64,000 nt of DNA from Bacillus wiedmannii (GTDB taxonomy: Bacteria; Bacillota; Bacilli; Bacillales; Bacillaceae_G): positions 124,001 to 188,000 of the forward strand of contig NZ_LOBC01000039.1 of the NCBI RefSeq assembly GCF_001583695.1, in the 5' to 3' direction. Both the position numbers and the translations under genes were made by a program. Below are positions 63,564 to 64,000 of this stretch, piece after piece. The notes under the pieces are model-generated. The model ran no database searches. It was given only the letters and a program-made list of their open reading frames with translations, and was not told the origin of the DNA. Numbering within the stretch: position 1 is the first letter of the stretch; every line of letters starts with the position of its first letter.

Positions 63564-64000
63564 TCACATCCCTCGGCGTGCTCTAACAACAATACAGATA
63601 CTTTCATCCCTGCTTCAAATCCTCTCGTTCCTCCAGGCAACACAATAAAAGCATTCGCTTCGGCAAGTGAAGAGACCGCACTCGATTTATCTAAGCCGAC
63701 CGGCATCGTTTGTAATGCTCCGTCCACGATTGTCACCTTTGCTCTTACAAAGCGAGTAAACGGATTTGGCTTCGGAAAATCCGCTTGCAAAATAGCATCT
63801 GCTCTATATACGTGGGGTTCTTTCGCATACAAATATGTTTTTATAACCGGATGCACAAATAGCTCAAAACCTACGTAGCAAGCTGACGGATTTCCTGATA
63901 AACCGAAAAGTAACTTTCCATCAACTTCAGCTACTGTCGTTACACTTCCTGGTCTCATCGCTATTTTATTAAAGAGTACATTCGCCTGTAGTCTTTCATA
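63527..64000 (-). CDS. moeA: Molybdopterin molybdenumtransferase (MoeA), C-terminal part
   Basis: The frame runs off the window end; 157 residues are visible. They include the end of the catalytic domain (FNKIAMRPGSVTTVAEVDGK, LLFGLSGNPSACYVGFELFV with the conserved GLPGNP-type loop) and domain IV (ARKVTI-like RFVRAKVTIV, ANAFIVLPGG). It ligates molybdate to molybdopterin. First visible gene of moeA-mobB-moaE-moaD. Two domains and the start lie beyond the window. Confidence 0.95.
   Translation of the reverse strand, partial: YERLQANVLFNKIAMRPGSVTTVAEVDGKLLFGLSGNPSACYVGFELFVHPVIKTYLYAKEPHVYRADAILQADFPKPNPFTRFVRAKVTIVDGALQTMPVGLDKSSAVSSLAEANAFIVLPGGTRGFEAGMKVSVLLLEHAEGCEWPWAKPLQSYK

Overview
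The window is chromosomal DNA of a Bacillus cereus group organism (cereus/thuringiensis/anthracis/mycoides type). The evidence is low GC, gene content and order. The run from ytfP back through ytgP, ytzG, ytzE, pepV, pulA, ytmP, ytzH, trmB, ytnP, ytzB, ytoP, ytpPQR, sftA, murC, ytxGJ, ccpA, acuABC/acsA, tyrS and rpsD is the conserved 'yt' segment of Bacillus chromosomes. Two copies of a bcr1-like repeat and several cereus-group families (DUF3973, DUF3888, Cse60) support the assignment. I saw no tRNA, rRNA, CRISPR array, prophage or IS element.

Layout. 1-2.5 kb: tail of a GAF protein, methionine gamma-lyase (-), and rpsD with its own promoter and long leader. 2.7-6.1 kb: an accessory island, a decaying LXG polymorphic-toxin locus. 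It holds a toxin gene broken by a nonsense codon whose C-terminus looks like the colicin E3 rRNase, a candidate immunity gene, a second frameshifted toxin tail, and two tandem paralogous immunity candidates. 6.1-10.3 kb: small membrane proteins, T-box-controlled tyrS, an ECF sigma operon and a sugar/maltose O-acetyltransferase. 10.3-14.7 kb: acetate utilisation, acsA divergent from acuABC, with a CodY-like box between. 14.8-22.1 kb: hydrolase, two-component system, ankyrin lipoprotein, MviM-type oxidoreductase, mscL and several small genes, one broken. 22.1-26.3 kb: ccpA, a deleted remnant of aroA in its ancestral place upstream of ccpA, an orphan DUF2247-like immunity gene with the last codons of a lost toxin, a CamS lipoprotein and ytxGJ. 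26.5-33.7 kb: aminopeptidase, small envelope proteins, two GNAT enzymes, a PadR/HAAS pair, murC and a nicotinate phosphoribosyltransferase. 33.7-38.8 kb: sftA with three tandem-repeat arrays in its linker, an amidase lipoprotein and a frameshifted SUKH-like gene. 39-55.8 kb: the conserved yt block. 56-64 kb: MFS exporter, SRPBCC/ArsR pair with a clear operator-promoter, a DUF3973 gene behind a strongly structured leader, a cse60 operon with a sigma-E-like promoter, carD, glcU-gdh, and the molybdopterin genes moeA-mobB-moaE-moaD.

Common themes are housekeeping genes closed by clean hairpin terminators, with accessory immunity-type genes (LXG locus, DUF2247, SUKH) scattered between them and often broken. 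Six intergenic copies of a short dispersed repeat (core ATATCGACTTACCGACAA) also occur, mostly next to terminators. Five loci carry disabling lesions: LXG nonsense, toxin-tail frameshift, a nonsense in a small gene at 21 kb, the aroA deletion remnant and the SUKH homopolymer frameshift.
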